A stretch of 25,711 bases of DNA, from contig JAMDCE010000708.1 in the NCBI GenBank assembly GCA_023489135.1, positions 1-25,711 on the forward strand, given 5' to 3'. The translations under genes and the position numbers were made by a program. Source of the DNA: Chloroflexota bacterium. Its GTDB lineage: Bacteria; Chloroflexota; Chloroflexia; JAMDCE01. The notes under the pieces are model-generated. The model worked only from the letters and a program-made list of their open reading frames with translations, searched no databases and had not been told where the DNA came from. Of this stretch, positions 15,170-23,704 are shown piece by piece. Within the stretch, counting starts at the first letter, position 1. Every line of letters begins with the position of its first letter.

Positions 15170-16348
15170 CTATTTGTCTTTCAAGATCGCAATGCCCGGC
15201 AGCTCCTTGCCTTCCAGGAACTCAAGGGAAGCACCGCCGCCAGTGGAAATGTGGGTTATCTTGTCTGCTAAGCCCATTTGCTCGAGCGCCGCCACCGAGT
15301 CGCCACCTCCCACCACGGACATAGCGCCGCTTCGGGCAACGGCCTCAGCGACAGCCCTGGTACCGTTGGCGAATTTGGGAATCTCGAAAATCCCCATTGG
15401 GCCGTTCCAGACCACTGTCTTAGCGCCCTTAATCCGCTGACTGAACGCTTCGATAGTATTCGGGCCGATATCCACGATTCGCCAGTCGGTTGGAACCGCC
15501 GACACCGAGGTGACCTCAGTCTTGGCTTCCGGGCTGATCTCGAAAGCTGCTACTACGTCGACCGGAAGGAGCAAGTCAATTCCCTTTTCTTTGGCTTGGA
15601 GCAAGAGTTGGCGGGCCGTATCGACTTTGTCGTTTTCAACTAGAGACTGACCTATCTCGTATCCTTGGGCTCTGAGGAAGGTGTTGGCCATTCCTCCTCC
15701 GATGAGCAATGCGTCAACTTTAGTCAAAAGATTGTCGATTACGCCAATCTTGTCGGAGATCTTGGCCCCACCAAGAATAGAGATAAAGGGAGGTTCGGGC
15801 GATTCCAAGACTTTGCTCAGACTGGCTATTTCCTTCTCCATCAATAATCCAGCCACCCCGGGAAGATAGTGGGCCACTCCTTCCGTCGACGCATGTGCGC
15901 GATGAGCCGTGCCGAAGGCATCGTTTACATAGATGTCGGCCAGCTCGGCGAGTCTCTGGGCGAACCCTGGATCGTTCTTCTCCTCTTCGGGCTGGAATCG
16001 GACATTTTCCAGCATTAAGACGTCGCCAGGTTGCATCTCCTGAACGGCCTGTTTGACTTCCGGGCCTACCACCTGGTCTACTTTGCGCACGTTCTTCCCC
16101 AGCAACTCAGATAACCGCGCAGCGACGGGATCCATTCTCAACCCTTCGGTGACTCCTTTCGGGCGGCCGAGATGAGAGACGAGGATGACCTTCGCCTTCT
16201 GATCGACCAGGTAGCGAATGGTCGGGAGGGCAGCCCGAATCCGGGTATCGTCGGTAATTCGCCCGTCTTTCAGAGGCACGTTGAAGTCAACGCGGACGAG
16301 AACCGTTTCGCCTTTAACAGCCACATCTCGAACTGTCTTCTTGTTCAT
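15170..16348 (-). CDS. pgk: Phosphoglycerate kinase
   Basis: Transfers phosphate between 1,3-bisphosphoglycerate and ADP. At 392 residues it is a standard bacterial length. [20 protein letters not shown] near the N-terminus and SHLGRPKG bind the substrate. [18 protein letters not shown] is the central hinge region. NGPMGIFE and [13 protein letters not shown] bind nucleotide. The ATG 16348 follows ggggaagg on the minus strand. It lies 103 bases downstream of gap; that gap holds a perfect 40-bp palindrome that could set the ratio of gap to pgk message. Confidence 0.98.
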   Translation of the reverse strand: MNKKTVRDVAVKGETVLVRVDFNVPLKDGRITDDTRIRAALPTIRYLVDQKAKVILVSHLGRPKGVTEGLRMDPVAARLSELLGKNVRKVDQVVGPEVKQAVQEMQPGDVLMLENVRFQPEEEKNDPGFAQRLAELADIYVNDAFGTAHRAHASTEGVAHYLPGVAGLLMEKEIASLSKVLESPEPPFISILGGAKISDKIGVIDNLLTKVDALLIGGGMANTFLRAQGYEIGQSLVENDKVDTARQLLLQAKEKGIDLLLPVDVVAAFEISPEAKTEVTSVSAVPTDWRIVDIGPNTIEAFSQRIKGAKTVVWNGPMGIFEIPKFANGTRAVAEAVARSGAMSVVGGGDSVAALEQMGLADKITHISTGGGASLEFLEGKELPGIAILKDK

Positions 16349-16391
16349 TGACCTTCCCCGTCCAATTAGAGGTAAGGGTAAACACGCTCAA

Positions 16392-16431
16392 GCAGCATTC
16401 TGGCGCCGCTCGAGCGGCGCCAGAATGCTGC
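16392..16431. repeat. Perfect 40-bp palindrome between gap and pgk
   Basis: Bases 16392-16411 are the exact reverse complement of 16412-16431, centred on CTCGAG; the outer arm begins GCAGCATTCTGGCGCC. No U-run follows on the minus strand, so it is a stable mRNA hairpin (processing, stability or partial termination) or a protein-binding palindrome rather than a clear terminator. Confidence 0.8.
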
Positions 16432-16451
16432 GGAAAACTGCCAAGGAGTAT

Positions 16452-17474
<1,023 letters not shown>

Positions 17475-17565
17475 TTAGTCTCCTTTCGCCGACTAGGCGT
17501 GTTTTCTAGACACCGGTATTGGTTTTGGTAGCTCGTGGAGGTTCTTTGGGAAGTATGCTTGGGGG

Positions 17566-18909
17566 CTACACCGTAGCCGCTCCCATTTGGGCCTTGGTGA
17601 CGGCCTGCGCTTTATCGTAGTAGAGACGCAGAATGGTTTGAGCCAGCTTGGCAGGATGATGGCGCAGAGGGTTATCCGGATTAACCACGTCGGCCGTAAT
17701 TGTCTCGACTTCCGTGTTGCTGTTGGATTGTCCGTTCAAGGAAACGGCGTTGACTTTCCACTCCGGTTTTATCTTGTCCGTAAATTGTAGGTTGCTGTTT
17801 ACCAGCGCATATTGAAAAACGCCCGTGCCCACGTGGCGCTCCAGAGCCTCAATGTGATCGGAAGCCATGAAATGGTCTGTCTCTCCGGGCTGCGTTGCTA
17901 CATTGCACACATAGACCTTCACGGCGCTGGAAGCCCGGACAGCTCGGGCGATGTCGCCCACCAAAAGGTTCGGCAGCACGCTTGTATAGAGGCTACCCGG
18001 CCCAAGAATGATCAGATCGGCCTCGAGAATAGCCCGGATAGCATCGGGATAGCCCGGAACGTGCTCGGGCTCGAGGAAGACGCGCTTGATGGGCACCCGG
18101 CTCTTGGAAATCTTGGATTCCCCCAGAACCATCACCTCATCGTCCAGTTCCGCGCACAGCGTTACGTTGGCGAGGGTCGACGGCAGGATCTGTCCCCGGA
18201 CCGCGAGAACCCGGCTTGATTCCCGAATGGCACGCTCAAAGTTTCCGGTAATAGCCGACATGGCCACGATAAAGAGGTTGCCGAAGCTATGTCCTTCCAG
18301 ATCGGAGCCTTTTTCGAAGCGGTACTGAAAGAGTTGACCCATGAGAGGCTCGGCGTCCGCCATGGCAACGATGCAGTTTCGGAAATCGCCGGGAGGAAGA
18401 ACGCCAAGGTCGCGCCTCAAGCGGCCCGAGCTTCCACCATCGTCGGCCACGGTGACGATAGCCGTCAGGTTTCCCGATACCTCCTTGAGACCTCTCAGAA
18501 GAGTCGATAACCCCGTGCCTCCGCCGATGGCGACAATCTTCGGGCCGCGCCGGAGAAAGCGGTGATCGTAAATGATATCGACGAGATTGTCTTTCTGCGT
18601 CACCATCAGGGGGCTCAGCAGTGATCGGCTCAACTGCCAGGCGGCGACGCCGAGGACGCCAATTCCGATGCCACCGACGAGCAGTTCTCGGTACGGGTGA
18701 GTGATGAACTGGAGGGTCAAGTAGTAGATAACGGTGCCACTGGCGCCGGGGAAATCGATGTTCCTATAAAGAAAGGCGATGAGCATCGCCAGAGATAAGC
18801 TCAGGAAGACGACACCACATAACAAGAGGAAGACCCACCTCTTGACGTGCATGCCGGGATAGAGCCATTTGATGGACTTCATCTCCACCTCAGCCGAACT
18901 TGCTCTCAA
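17566..18909 (-). CDS. yvcK: YvcK/CofD-like protein with an N-terminal membrane segment
   Basis: YvcK proteins bind UDP-sugars and are needed for growth on gluconeogenic carbon and for envelope homeostasis in Bacillus and mycobacteria. The C-terminal domain (about 130-435) shows KIVAIGGGTGLSTLLRGLK, ADDGGSSGRLRRDLGVLPPG, DFRNCIVAMAD and LILGPGSLYTSVLPNLL, all typical. Unlike the usual protein of about 320 residues, this one has an extra 110 or so at the front with two membrane helices, about 26-48 and 76-98, so it should be membrane-anchored. The longest start is TTG 18909, but a TATAAT at 18921-18926 would put +1 near 18914. ATG 18882, with gaggtgg just upstream, is the more likely start. 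It heads the glycolytic string. Confidence 0.92.
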   Translation of the reverse strand: MRASSAEVEMKSIKWLYPGMHVKRWVFLLLCGVVFLSLSLAMLIAFLYRNIDFPGASGTVIYYLTLQFITHPYRELLVGGIGIGVLGVAAWQLSRSLLSPLMVTQKDNLVDIIYDHRFLRRGPKIVAIGGGTGLSTLLRGLKEVSGNLTAIVTVADDGGSSGRLRRDLGVLPPGDFRNCIVAMADAEPLMGQLFQYRFEKGSDLEGHSFGNLFIVAMSAITGNFERAIRESSRVLAVRGQILPSTLANVTLCAELDDEVMVLGESKISKSRVPIKRVFLEPEHVPGYPDAIRAILEADLIILGPGSLYTSVLPNLLVGDIARAVRASSAVKVYVCNVATQPGETDHFMASDHIEALERHVGTGVFQYALVNSNLQFTDKIKPEWKVNAVSLNGQSNSNTEVETITADVVNPDNPLRHHPAKLAQTILRLYYDKAQAVTKAQMGAATV

Positions 18910-18920
18910 GGTATGTTGTC

Positions 18921-18950
18921 ATTATATCACGGAGAGGCTAGGGGCGCAAA
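18921..18950 (-). promoter_or_regulatory. Promoter of the yvcK-gap-pgk-tpiA-secG string
   Basis: The minus strand reads TATAAT (18926 to 18921), preceded at 18 bases by TTGCGC. Predicted +1 is about 18914. This leaves only four or five bases before the TTG at 18909 but about 30 before the ATG at 18882. Confidence 0.55.
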
Positions 18951-19583
18951 GGTTCTCAGCCGATCTTTACTTGCCCCATCGCAAAGCGAAGGCTTGACAT
19001 AATTGTCATCGACTACTTCAATAACGAACGAGCACCAAATGCGTTACTTTCTTAACGCAGTTCGTATTGGTTCACTTATTCTCCGAGTCTCCGCACCTTA
19101 GACGATCCCGGCTCCCACGGAATCGATTCGTCGGAAAGATCGTTTGCTGAGATTGCGATTTGTTTTTGCGTTCTTCTTTCCGCCGGTCTTATTAGACTCG
19201 ACGCCGGCAGGCCAGCGCTTTCTTAGGAAGCAAGGGCGGCTCAGGAAAAGAGCACAAACTTCGGGACACCGCCGAGTTCCCACAGTGCGACCTTCAGGAG
19301 GCTGGGACGAGCCCGCGGCGCGTCTAGCTCAGGACTTAGGCGTTCTGAGTTTCCGGCGGCACTGACATCGGCATCAGCACGCCTCCTATCTGATTTGCCA
19401 GCCCGTCATACCCGTCCTTCCTGAGAAGGACGGGTATGACGGGCTCTGAGGCAGGCGTCGCTCATTAGAGCACATTTGCCCTGGCGTTCAGCTTATGCGA
19501 CTTGACACTCTTCTCGAGCCTGCCTCATAATTCGGGCAGCGGAGTGAGGAACTCGCTATCTCAAAAGGAAAGTAGGAAAGGGC
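18951..19583. other. Divergent intergenic region between yvcK and lipA
   Basis: No convincing gene is seen. The region holds TGACA-taat-TGTCA at 18995-19008, a bulged hairpin at 19019-19069 (gcgtta/taacgc inside acgaac/gttcgt), and a 21-bp perfect hairpin at 19400-19445. Open frames of 60-73 codons on both strands lack ribosome binding sites and family resemblance. An unrecognised RNA gene cannot be excluded. Confidence 0.45.
19400..19445. repeat. 21-bp perfect hairpin upstream of lipA
   Basis: agcccgtcatacccgtcctt(c) at 19400-19420 is exactly inverted at 19425-19445 around the loop ctga. No T-run follows. It resembles the perfect hairpins at 12091-12144 and 16392-16431 in length and quality but not in sequence. 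Confidence 0.8.
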
Positions 19584-20450
19584 ATGCCCGAACGACCTGA
19601 CTGGCTGGTGATAAAGGCTCCTCGCCGGGAAGTCCTGGAGGGGCTGAAGGCGCTGACGGGACGAAAGAAGCTGCACACTGTATGCGAAAGCGCGATGTGT
19701 CCCAACGTCGGGGAATGCTTTTCCCATCGCAATGCCACCTTTATGATCTTGGGCGATGAATGCACGCGCAACTGTCGTTTCTGCGCAGTGCATAAGGGCC
19801 ATCCATTACCGCCGGATCCGGAAGAACCCAGGCGTGTCGCCGAAGCGATCCGGGAACTGGCCTTGGTCTACGCCGTCATAACTTCAGTAACCCGCGATGA
19901 CTTGCCTCTGGGTGGCTCGGAGCAGTTCGCTGCCACGGTGCGTAGCTTGAAAGAGCTCTGCCCGGGAACTTTGGTAGAGTTATTGATCCCAGATTTCCTG
20001 GGCTCCACGGAGGCCTTGCGGACGGTAGTACAATCCGAGCCAGACGTGCTGGGGCATAATCTGGAGACTGTTCCCAGCCTCTACCAGCAGGTCAGGCCGT
20101 TGGCCGTCTACCAGCGCTCGCTGGAAGTTCTGACCAATGCCCGAAAGATGGGAGCAGACAGCATGTTGACGAAGTCGGGACTGATGCTGGGCCTGGGCGA
20201 AAGAAGAGAGGAGGTGCTTGCAGTTCTGCGAGACCTCAGGGCGATCGATTGTGACATCGTGACCCTCGGCCAGTACTTGCGGCCTTCGCAGAAGCATCTT
20301 CCGATATTGGAGTACATCTCGCCCGAGCAATTTGAGGAGTACCGGCTGGCCGGTCTGGAGATGGGATTCAAAGCGGTGGCGTCAGCGCCGTTGGTGCGAA
20401 GCTCATTCCGCGCCGATGCCATAGCCAGGGACCTGTGTCAGCGCGGGTAG
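19584..20450 (+). CDS. lipA: Lipoyl synthase
   Basis: Radical-SAM enzyme that inserts two sulfurs into protein-bound octanoyl groups to make lipoate for pyruvate and 2-oxoglutarate dehydrogenases and the glycine cleavage system. The 288 residues carry both iron-sulfur sets. The auxiliary cluster cysteines are C34, C39 and C45 (CESAMCPNVGEC); the radical-SAM cluster is C60, C64, C67 (CTRNCRFC). The C-terminal VRSSFRA holds the serine that ligates the auxiliary cluster. VTSVTRDDL and MLGLGE are further family motifs. The ATG 19584 has aggaaag upstream. No lipB or lipoate-dependent enzyme gene is adjacent. Confidence 0.97.
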   Translation: MPERPDWLVIKAPRREVLEGLKALTGRKKLHTVCESAMCPNVGECFSHRNATFMILGDECTRNCRFCAVHKGHPLPPDPEEPRRVAEAIRELALVYAVITSVTRDDLPLGGSEQFAATVRSLKELCPGTLVELLIPDFLGSTEALRTVVQSEPDVLGHNLETVPSLYQQVRPLAVYQRSLEVLTNARKMGADSMLTKSGLMLGLGERREEVLAVLRDLRAIDCDIVTLGQYLRPSQKHLPILEYISPEQFEEYRLAGLEMGFKAVASAPLVRSSFRADAIARDLCQRG

Positions 20451-20917
20451 AGGGCGAGTAGATCAGGGACGGAGCTCTATCCTGAGCGGGCCGCACCTGC
20501 CAGACCGTGACGCCGCAAGCGGGCGAAATGTGTCACATATCAAACGCTCGAAACGCTATTCCACCAAACTGGAACCGCCCATTCTCTAAGAACGTTGGGG
20601 GGACGTCCATATCATCACCCCCTTCTCGTATCTGCGACAGACCGACGAGGGGATGAGGTTGCGGACCAAAGAGCCCAACGGCACATAGCCTACCTCCTCG
20701 ATAGTCAATGGTCTCCGTGAGCATCTGTCTCCTCAGATCTTCCATCCGCCGCGCTTCCGACGCATAAACCATGTGCTCCGATCCGGATTCCTAGATCCGG
20801 CATTTGTCTTACTGACGGCATGTTAGTTGCTACGAGCAAACGAAGGGATGCTGGCCTTTGGGTCGCTCTTAAAATATCGGTAGCGTAACAGGTAAAGCTA
20901 TTTAAGATGGGAGGGTT
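20451..20917. other. Intergenic stretch with a possible small minus-strand reading frame
   Basis: A 79-codon frame (20772 to 20533, minus) reads MVYASEARRMEDLRRQMLTE and ends FQFGGIAFRAFDM. Its composition is protein-like, but I find no ribosome binding site and no family. Otherwise nothing recognisable; this is where housekeeping content gives way to accessory genes. Confidence 0.25.
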
Positions 20918-21316
20918 ATGAAAATGAATCCAGTGGTACATTTCGAAATGCCGTATGAAGATCGCGACCGCCTCGTGAGGTTCTACACTGATGCCTTTGG
21001 CTGGCAGATGCAGAAGCTGGGTGAAGATATGGGCGATTACGTTACTGCGTCTACGACAGAAACTGACGAGAATAGAATGGTAAAAAGACCTGGCGCTATC
21101 AACGGGGGGTTCTTTCCTAAGAAACCGGATTGGCCGGCGCAGTATCCGTCCGTAGTCATTGCCGTGGATGATATCAAGGAGGCGATGAGGAAGGTCGCCG
21201 AAGCGGGTGGAGAAGTTCTAGGCGAACCGATGGAGATTCCCGGCATCGGGCAATATGTCTCGTTCAACGACACAGAGGGCAATCGGGTAAGCATCTTACA
21301 GCCGACCAAAGTGTAG
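20918..21316 (+). CDS. VOC (glyoxalase/bleomycin-resistance fold) family protein
   Basis: The 132 residues form one vicinal-oxygen-chelate module made of two paired beta-alpha-beta units. It opens with PVVHFEMPYEDRDRLVRFY and closes with FNDTEGNRVSILQP, both typical of this superfamily. VVIAVDDIKEAMRKVAEAGG is the second-unit helix. Members are metal-dependent isomerases, dioxygenases or resistance binders; the substrate cannot be inferred. The ATG 20918 follows gggagg. The next VOC gene starts 14 bases downstream, so the two form an operon. Confidence 0.88.
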   Translation: MKMNPVVHFEMPYEDRDRLVRFYTDAFGWQMQKLGEDMGDYVTASTTETDENRMVKRPGAINGGFFPKKPDWPAQYPSVVIAVDDIKEAMRKVAEAGGEVLGEPMEIPGIGQYVSFNDTEGNRVSILQPTKV

Positions 21317-21330
21317 GAAAGAGGAATCGC

Positions 21331-22218
21331 ATGCAAAAAATAATACCACATTTATGGTATGACCGAGAGGCAAAAGAGGCGGGGGAGTTTTATGGGTCTG
21401 TCTTTGGAAAAGGTTCAAGATTTGAAAACGTAACGACGCTCCACGAAACCCCCTCGGGCTCGGTGGATGTGGTTTCCTTCGAGCTGTTGGGGCGGGAATT
21501 CATGGCCATAAGCGCCGGCCCGCTGTTCAAATTCAATCCGTCAGTGTCGTTCCATGTTATCAGCAAAACGAAAGACGAAGTCGATGCAATATGGGATAAG
21601 CTTTCGGAGGGCGGCACGGTGCTTATGGAGCTCGGGGCATACCCCTTCAGCGAAAGGTATGGATGGGTGCAGGACAAGTTCGGGCTCTCCTGGCAGTTGA
21701 TTTACTTCGGTGGGGCGGACGTAAAGCAGAAGATTACCCCCGTTGTCATGTTTGTGAGCGGCGTGTGCGGCAAGGCGGAGGAGGCGGTCAATTTCTGGAC
21801 ATCGGTGTTCCGCGAAGCGAAAGTCGGTAATATCCTCCATTATAGCAAGGGGGAGGAACCGGATAAGGAGGGCACGGTAAAGTACGCCGCTTTCTCGCTT
21901 TTCGGGCAAGAGTTCGGAGCCATGGACAGCGCCCATAGGCATCCCTTCGCTTTCAATGAAGCCATCTCGTTTGTGGTGCGTTGCGACAATCAAGAAGAAT
22001 TAGATTACTACTGGGAAAGACTCTCCGCAGATCCGAAAGCAGAACAGTGCGGCTGGCTCAAAGACAAATACGGCCTCTCATGGCAAATTGTTCCAACCGT
22101 TATGGAAGAGATGCTGAGGGATAAAGACCCTAAGAAACTGGCGCGAGTAACTGAAGCGTTTCTCAAAATGAAGAAGTTTGACATTGATGTCCTTAGGCGG
22201 GCGTACGAAGGAAAATGA
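21331..22218 (+). CDS. PhnB-like tandem VOC protein
   Basis: The 295 residues hold two copies of the PhnB/3-dmu-9_3-mt VOC domain. Copy 1 (about 1-130) starts IIPHLWYDREAKEAGEFYGS and ends GWVQDKFGLSWQLIY. Copy 2 (about 135-270) starts VVMFVSGVCGKAEEAVNFW and ends GWLKDKYGLSWQIVPTVM. The internal duplication is thus visible. Such proteins were once annotated as demethylubiquinone methyltransferases, but they lack a methyltransferase fold; their function is unknown. The ATG 21331 follows agagga, 14 bases after the preceding VOC gene. Confidence 0.9.
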   Translation: MQKIIPHLWYDREAKEAGEFYGSVFGKGSRFENVTTLHETPSGSVDVVSFELLGREFMAISAGPLFKFNPSVSFHVISKTKDEVDAIWDKLSEGGTVLMELGAYPFSERYGWVQDKFGLSWQLIYFGGADVKQKITPVVMFVSGVCGKAEEAVNFWTSVFREAKVGNILHYSKGEEPDKEGTVKYAAFSLFGQEFGAMDSAHRHPFAFNEAISFVVRCDNQEELDYYWERLSADPKAEQCGWLKDKYGLSWQIVPTVMEEMLRDKDPKKLARVTEAFLKMKKFDIDVLRRAYEGK

Positions 22219-22397
22219 GAGATTGCTGCCAAAGAGCAAGAACCGATAAGATAAATTTATGACAGACGCCTTCAAAAGGTCACTGTCCGGCCTGAATGGA
22301 GATGGAGACAGGCTGGTCAGCGATCTGCTTAATTCAAAAGGGGGATTTACGTGGGCTCTTGCTGGGGCACGACCATGGCTTGAACTTAACATCAATC

Positions 22398-22625
22398 TTA
22401 ACCTGATTGCCGGTGCTCTTTCCACACCTCCAGTGCCTGGCGAGGATTCTTTCCCTCTGGTGAATAGCCGTGTGCCTCCAGAAATTCTCGCACGCTCCCG
22501 TACTCCACGAGAATCACAGCGTCCCCAGCGGCCTTATCGTGACCGGGCAGGAAGAAGGAGCCCCGCCCCGTCTCTCTCCCACAGCCACACCAGCAGGTCC
22601 CAGACAGCTCCAAACGTTGGTTCAT
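22398..22625 (-). CDS. Small CxCGCG/PGHD protein of unknown function
   Basis: The 75 residues start at ATG 22625, set by a near-perfect aaggaggt site upstream on the minus strand; a longer frame reaches 22748 but has no such site. The protein contains CWCGCGRETGRGSFFLPGHD at about 12-31: three closely spaced cysteines plus the His-Asp of PGHD, which looks like a small metal site. AVILVEYGSVREFLEAHGYS follows as a helical segment. From memory, C.CGCG...F.PGHD peptides recur in actinobacterial, phage and environmental genomes without assigned function. The strand is opposite to its neighbours. Confidence 0.72.
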   Translation of the reverse strand: MNQRLELSGTCWCGCGRETGRGSFFLPGHDKAAGDAVILVEYGSVREFLEAHGYSPEGKNPRQALEVWKEHRQSG

Positions 22626-22769
22626 TGACCTACCTCCTTGGTAAGATCCGAGGATAGGATCCTTGGCGTCACTATACAACTGTGCGATCGACAGGGCCCT
22701 CACAGGTTCCGCTGTAAAGGAGCGATAGGCACCAGCGCGCACTTCCACCGGAGGAAAGACGAGTTATGA

Positions 22770-22775
22770 TATAAT
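22770..22775 (+). promoter_or_regulatory. -10 element immediately before the SprT-like gene
   Basis: TATAAT at 22770-22775, only 11 bases before ATG 22787. Transcription would begin near 22782, giving a nearly leaderless message. No good -35 hexamer lies 16-18 bases upstream, and there is no ribosome binding site. Confidence 0.4.
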
Positions 22776-22786
22776 TCACTTTAAAT

Positions 22787-23514
22787 ATGACACCGGAGGC
22801 TATCGACCCTAACAAGGTTATCCGAGGCTACGTCGAGAACGAGGGAGCTGTCGAGTGGAAGCACAGAGAGCTCGCCGACGAGCTCTACAAGTGGGGTGAT
22901 ATCTTCCGCTTCTACTTCTTTTCCCTCAGGAGGAACGAAGCTACCAGCTACCTCAACCTTTGGTTGCCGTCGCCCCTCTGCGAGTTGAGACACCTGCCGC
23001 CTATCGTTCAAAAGAGAATCCCTTAGGCCTTCGCTATGAGATCATAATGAACGAGGTCTATATTGACCGTCCCAAGTGGGAGCTTCTTGAGACTCTGCTT
23101 CACGAGATGGTTCTCCTCTATCAGGAGAACGCACCGGGGATCAGCCGCTGCAAGCCTCCCTACCACAATCAGCAGTTCGTAGAGATCTCTGAGGAGATAG
23201 GTTTGCACCCAATGCTTGGCTCTGGCGCCCACCGGGAACCGGCTGACGGCCAGTTCGAGGCTTTGATGAGGTGCCGCCGCGTTGAGAAGCCTGGCTACGC
23301 CAAGGATATTGTGCTACCTCCAGAGCCTCCTAAAGGGAAAAAGTATTGGTGGGACGATGATCGAAAGACTGGGGGAAGACGCGGAAGCTCGACGTTGATC
23401 CTGTACACGGCCGAGAAGTGCGTGGAAAACCCCAAGTGTAAGATCCGATCAGGTCGTAAAGACCTTAGGATCGGATGCCTGAAGTGCGTGGATATCTTCA
23501 AACCAGAGGTTTAG
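22787..23514 (+). pseudogene. SprT-like zinc metallopeptidase, frameshifted
   Basis: The first part (22787 to about 22955) encodes VIRGYVENEGAVEWKHRELA and ADELYKWGDIFRFYFF. The second, in another frame (about 22956-23514), encodes VAVAPLRVETPAAYRSKENP, LGLRYEIIMNEVYIDRPKWE and LLETLLHEMVLLYQE. Together they resemble one SprT-like protein of about 242 residues. A single missing base near 22950-22960 would explain the break; no slippery heptamer is seen. The zinc motif, expected HEMVH, reads HEMVL, which one base change (CAC to CTC) explains. Two independent lesions suggest a dead gene rather than a sequencing error alone. The C-terminus keeps a cysteine cluster (CVENPKC...CLKC), possibly a zinc ribbon. 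Confidence 0.72.
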
Positions 23515-23704
23515 CTGGAAGGGCTTGAGAACCTTTTCCAAGTGTGTTAAAAACAACGTAGGAATATGCGTGAGAGAGAGCCGATAAAGAAGAGAAAGCC
23601 AATGTGTAGAGTGGGGAACCGTTTGAACTGCCGCCAGGCAGCGCAGGCGACACCGAGCCGTACCCCCTCTCTCGGATACGCTAATACCAGAAGGAAAACC
23701 CTCC

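Noticed and set aside
22259..22657. 132-codon plus-strand frame
   Set aside because: It overlaps the minus-strand CxCGCG gene, which has the better ribosome binding site and a recognisable motif.
22955..23026. Programmed frameshift joining the two SprT-like halves
   Set aside because: No slippery heptamer is present at the junction, and the zinc motif is also damaged, so decay is simpler.
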